From Pseudomonadota bacterium (GTDB lineage Bacteria > Pseudomonadota > Gammaproteobacteria > Burkholderiales > Rhodocyclaceae), in contig JAGTRU010000008.1 in NCBI GenBank assembly GCA_018261905.1, positions 52,882-116,881 on the forward strand: 64,000 bases of DNA, written 5' to 3'. The translations under genes and the position numbers were made by a program. Shown here piece after piece: positions 62,676-64,000 of this stretch (its first letter is position 1; every line of letters begins with the position of its first letter). The notes under the pieces are model-generated. The model was not told the origin of the DNA and made no database searches. It saw nothing but the letters and a program-made list of their open reading frames with translations.

Positions 62676-62677
62676 TA

Positions 62678-62757
62678 GTTAGTCGGTAGTCTTTAGCAAC
62701 AACAAGGGGCGCCGCGGCGCCCCCAAACTTCAGCTAACAACTACCGACTAATAGCTA
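62678..62757. terminator. Nested inverted repeat / likely bidirectional terminator
   Basis: Outer arms TAGTCGGTAGT (62680-62690) and ACTACCGACTA (62740-62750) pair exactly and can extend with few mismatches. An inner perfect palindrome GGGGCGCCGCGGCGCCCC sits at 62706-62723. The structure lies between the convergent pump and DUF4124 genes. It may be a REP-like repeat acting as a terminator. Confidence 0.7.
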
Positions 62758-62761
62758 ACAG

Positions 62762-63211
62762 CTACTTCAAATTGCTCAGTTCTTTCTGAATCGCCTGGAT
62801 GTTGCGTTCATGCTGGGCGACGCTGTCCTTGTACGGCAACAGGCGTTCGCTCTTGTCGCCGAGAACTCGCTCCTGCTCGCCGAGATCCTTGCGCGAGCGC
62901 TCCAGGCTGTGCTGTTCGGTCGCCAGTTCCTGCTCGAGGATGTGCCGACGATCGCCATCCCGTGCCTTCTGCGTATCTTCCTGCACTTTCGGGAATCCCG
63001 CCGGTGTCGGATTGGCCGCCGCACTGGCCGGCCGGGCCTTGGGTGCCGGCACGGTGGAATCCGGCCCGCTCGGCAGCGCCTTGCAATTTTTGTCGAGACG
63101 GCTATTGGAAAACACGGCGCCACCGTTTGCATCCGTGCATTTGTAGATGGTCTCGGCCGCCGCCGGCAGAGCCAGGGCGGCGAACAGCAGGGCAAGTACG
63201 CTACGTGTCAT
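62762..63211 (-). CDS. DUF4124 domain exported protein with coiled coil
   Basis: A 149-residue protein with signal peptide (cut after LPAAA) and a DUF4124 domain (ETIYKCTDANGGAVFSNSRLD, about 19-39). A proline/alanine linker leads to a C-terminal coiled coil rich in Glu, Lys and Arg (about 85-149). Three ATG codons lie close together at 63220, 63217 and 63211; a GAGGA at 63221-63225 has the best spacing for 63211. Its function is unknown; similar proteins lie beside glnA in related bacteria. It ends within reach of the pump terminator. Confidence 0.8.
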   Translation of the reverse strand: MTRSVLALLFAALALPAAAETIYKCTDANGGAVFSNSRLDKNCKALPSGPDSTVPAPKARPASAAANPTPAGFPKVQEDTQKARDGDRRHILEQELATEQHSLERSRKDLGEQERVLGDKSERLLPYKDSVAQHERNIQAIQKELSNLK

Positions 63212-63275
63212 CGTCATCATTCCTCGCAAGCCTTCAAGTGTACAGGACTTAAGTCCGCGTCGGCAGGCGGTAGAC

Positions 63276-63303
63276 AAAAAAAGGGCGGGAAACCCCGCCC
63301 TTT
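63276..63303 (-). terminator. Rho-independent terminator after glnA
   Basis: On the minus strand, stem AAAGGGCGGG/CCCGCCCTTT (63280-63289 with 63294-63303) is followed by seven T bases. It lies 18 bases beyond the glnA stop. Confidence 0.92.
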
Positions 63304-63321
63304 CTGTCGGCTGCGAATCGC

Positions 63322-64000
63322 TTAGCAGCTATAGTACAGATCGAACTCAACCGGGTGGGTGGTCATCCGGACCTTGTTGACTTCGTCCATCTTCAGGGCG
63401 ATGTAGGCATCGATCCAGTCGCTGGAGAAGACGCCACCCTTGGTCAGGAACTCGCGGTCGTTGTCGAGCGCAGCCAGGGCTTCTTCGAGGGAAGCGCAGA
63501 CGGTCGGGATGAGCGCGTCTTCTTCCGGCGGCAGATCGTACAGGTTCTTATCGGCCGGATCGCCCGGGTGGATCTTGTTCTGGATACCATCCAGACCGGC
63601 CATCATCAGCGCCGAGAAGCACAGGTACGGATTGGCGATCGGATCCGGGAAGCGGGTCTCGATGCGACGGCCCTTGGTCGACGCAACGAACGGGATGCGG
63701 ATCGAAGCCGAACGGTTCTTGGCCGAGTAAGCCAGCTTGACCGGCGCTTCGTAATGCGGCACCAGACGCTTGTAGGAGTTGGTACCCGGATTGGTGATGG
63801 CGTTCAGGGCCTTGGCGTGCTTGATGATGCCGCCGATGTAGAAGAGGGCGGTTTCAGACAGACCGGCATAGCCGTCACCGGCGAACAGGTTCTTGCCATC
63901 TTTCCAGATCGACTGGTGCACGTGCATGCCCGAACCGTTGTCACCAACGATCGGCTTCGGCATGAAGGTGGCGGTCTTGCCGTACTGGTGGGCAACGTTG
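63322..64000 (-). CDS. glnA: Glutamine synthetase type I, C-terminal part (5' end outside window)
   Basis: About 226 C-terminal residues of the ammonia-fixing enzyme that makes glutamine from glutamate and ATP. The frame is open to the window edge, so the gene continues beyond it. Visible motifs are [15 protein letters not shown] near the start of the fragment, [12 protein letters not shown] and the adenylylation loop NLYDLPPEE, whose Tyr is the site modified by GlnE under nitrogen excess. It ends in the strong terminator at 63276-63303. It lies beside ntrBC and is probably NtrC-controlled, but its promoter is not in the window. Confidence 0.97.
   Translation of the reverse strand, partial: NVAHQYGKTATFMPKPIVGDNGSGMHVHQSIWKDGKNLFAGDGYAGLSETALFYIGGIIKHAKALNAITNPGTNSYKRLVPHYEAPVKLAYSAKNRSASIRIPFVASTKGRRIETRFPDPIANPYLCFSALMMAGLDGIQNKIHPGDPADKNLYDLPPEEDALIPTVCASLEEALAALDNDREFLTKGGVFSSDWIDAYIALKMDEVNKVRMTTHPVEFDLYYSC

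Noticed and set aside
1..64000. CRISPR arrays, rRNA genes, complete insertion sequences, integrases
   Set aside because: No regularly spaced repeats, rRNA segments, transposase or integrase proteins were seen on either strand.

Overview
The window is high-GC DNA of betaproteobacterial type, most likely a Rhodocyclales/Azonexaceae member of the Dechloromonas kind. This placement is an inference from the zapD-yacG-Nudix/ThiE order, the coaX-birA and ntrBC/glnA neighbourhoods, the dense set of sensor kinases, HD-GYP and HDOD proteins, and the codon use. No taxonomic marker gene such as rRNA is present.

Layout. 1-4040: housekeeping genes (zapD 3' part, yacG, a Nudix-ThiE fusion, a DUF815 ATPase, and the lytic transglycosylase mltA). 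4079-5499: an ammonium transporter with a recognisable NtrC site, a sigma-54 promoter and a strong terminator. 5687-15570: a defence island read leftwards, hsdR-dinD-hsdM-hsdS-AAA ATPase-HNH nuclease. It joins a type I restriction-modification system, a DinD protein and a Septu-like ATPase/nuclease pair in one tightly packed run. 15901-19326: hemG, a ComB-like phosphatase, an L,D-transpeptidase and a nucleoside-recognition (SpmAB-like) membrane protein. 19428-34501: signalling genes (a PAS histidine kinase overlapping an HD-GYP gene, an HDOD protein, and a periplasmic binding protein overlapping a hybrid kinase), an MFS transporter, ovoA for ovothiol, a second hybrid kinase and an AI-2E family transporter. 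Two copies of an intergenic repeat of about 135 bp lie here.

34813-44269: an orphan type VI secretion cargo island (vgrG, DUF4123 adaptor, VasX-like pore-forming effector, membrane immunity candidate, a degraded second effector copy, and a second immunity candidate), ending near a tRNA-Arg(CCG) gene. 44702-55780: an HDOD protein, an NlpC/P60 lipoprotein, gabD, a membrane-stress-like cluster (DUF350, SPFH-SHOCT, DUF4178, 47-residue peptide), an EAL protein overlapping an unusual HD-GYP gene, coaX and birA. 55826-64000: ntrC and ntrB, a divergent RND efflux pair with a palindromic operator in its promoter, a DUF4124 protein and the 3' part of glnA.

Functional links. NtrB/NtrC at the right end probably control amt at the left end and glnA, forming a nitrogen-assimilation circuit. 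The most interesting candidates for undescribed biology are the combined RM/DinD/AAA-HNH defence operon, the effector-immunity array with its remnant, and the SPFH-SHOCT membrane module. No CRISPR array, integrase, intact insertion sequence or rRNA was found.
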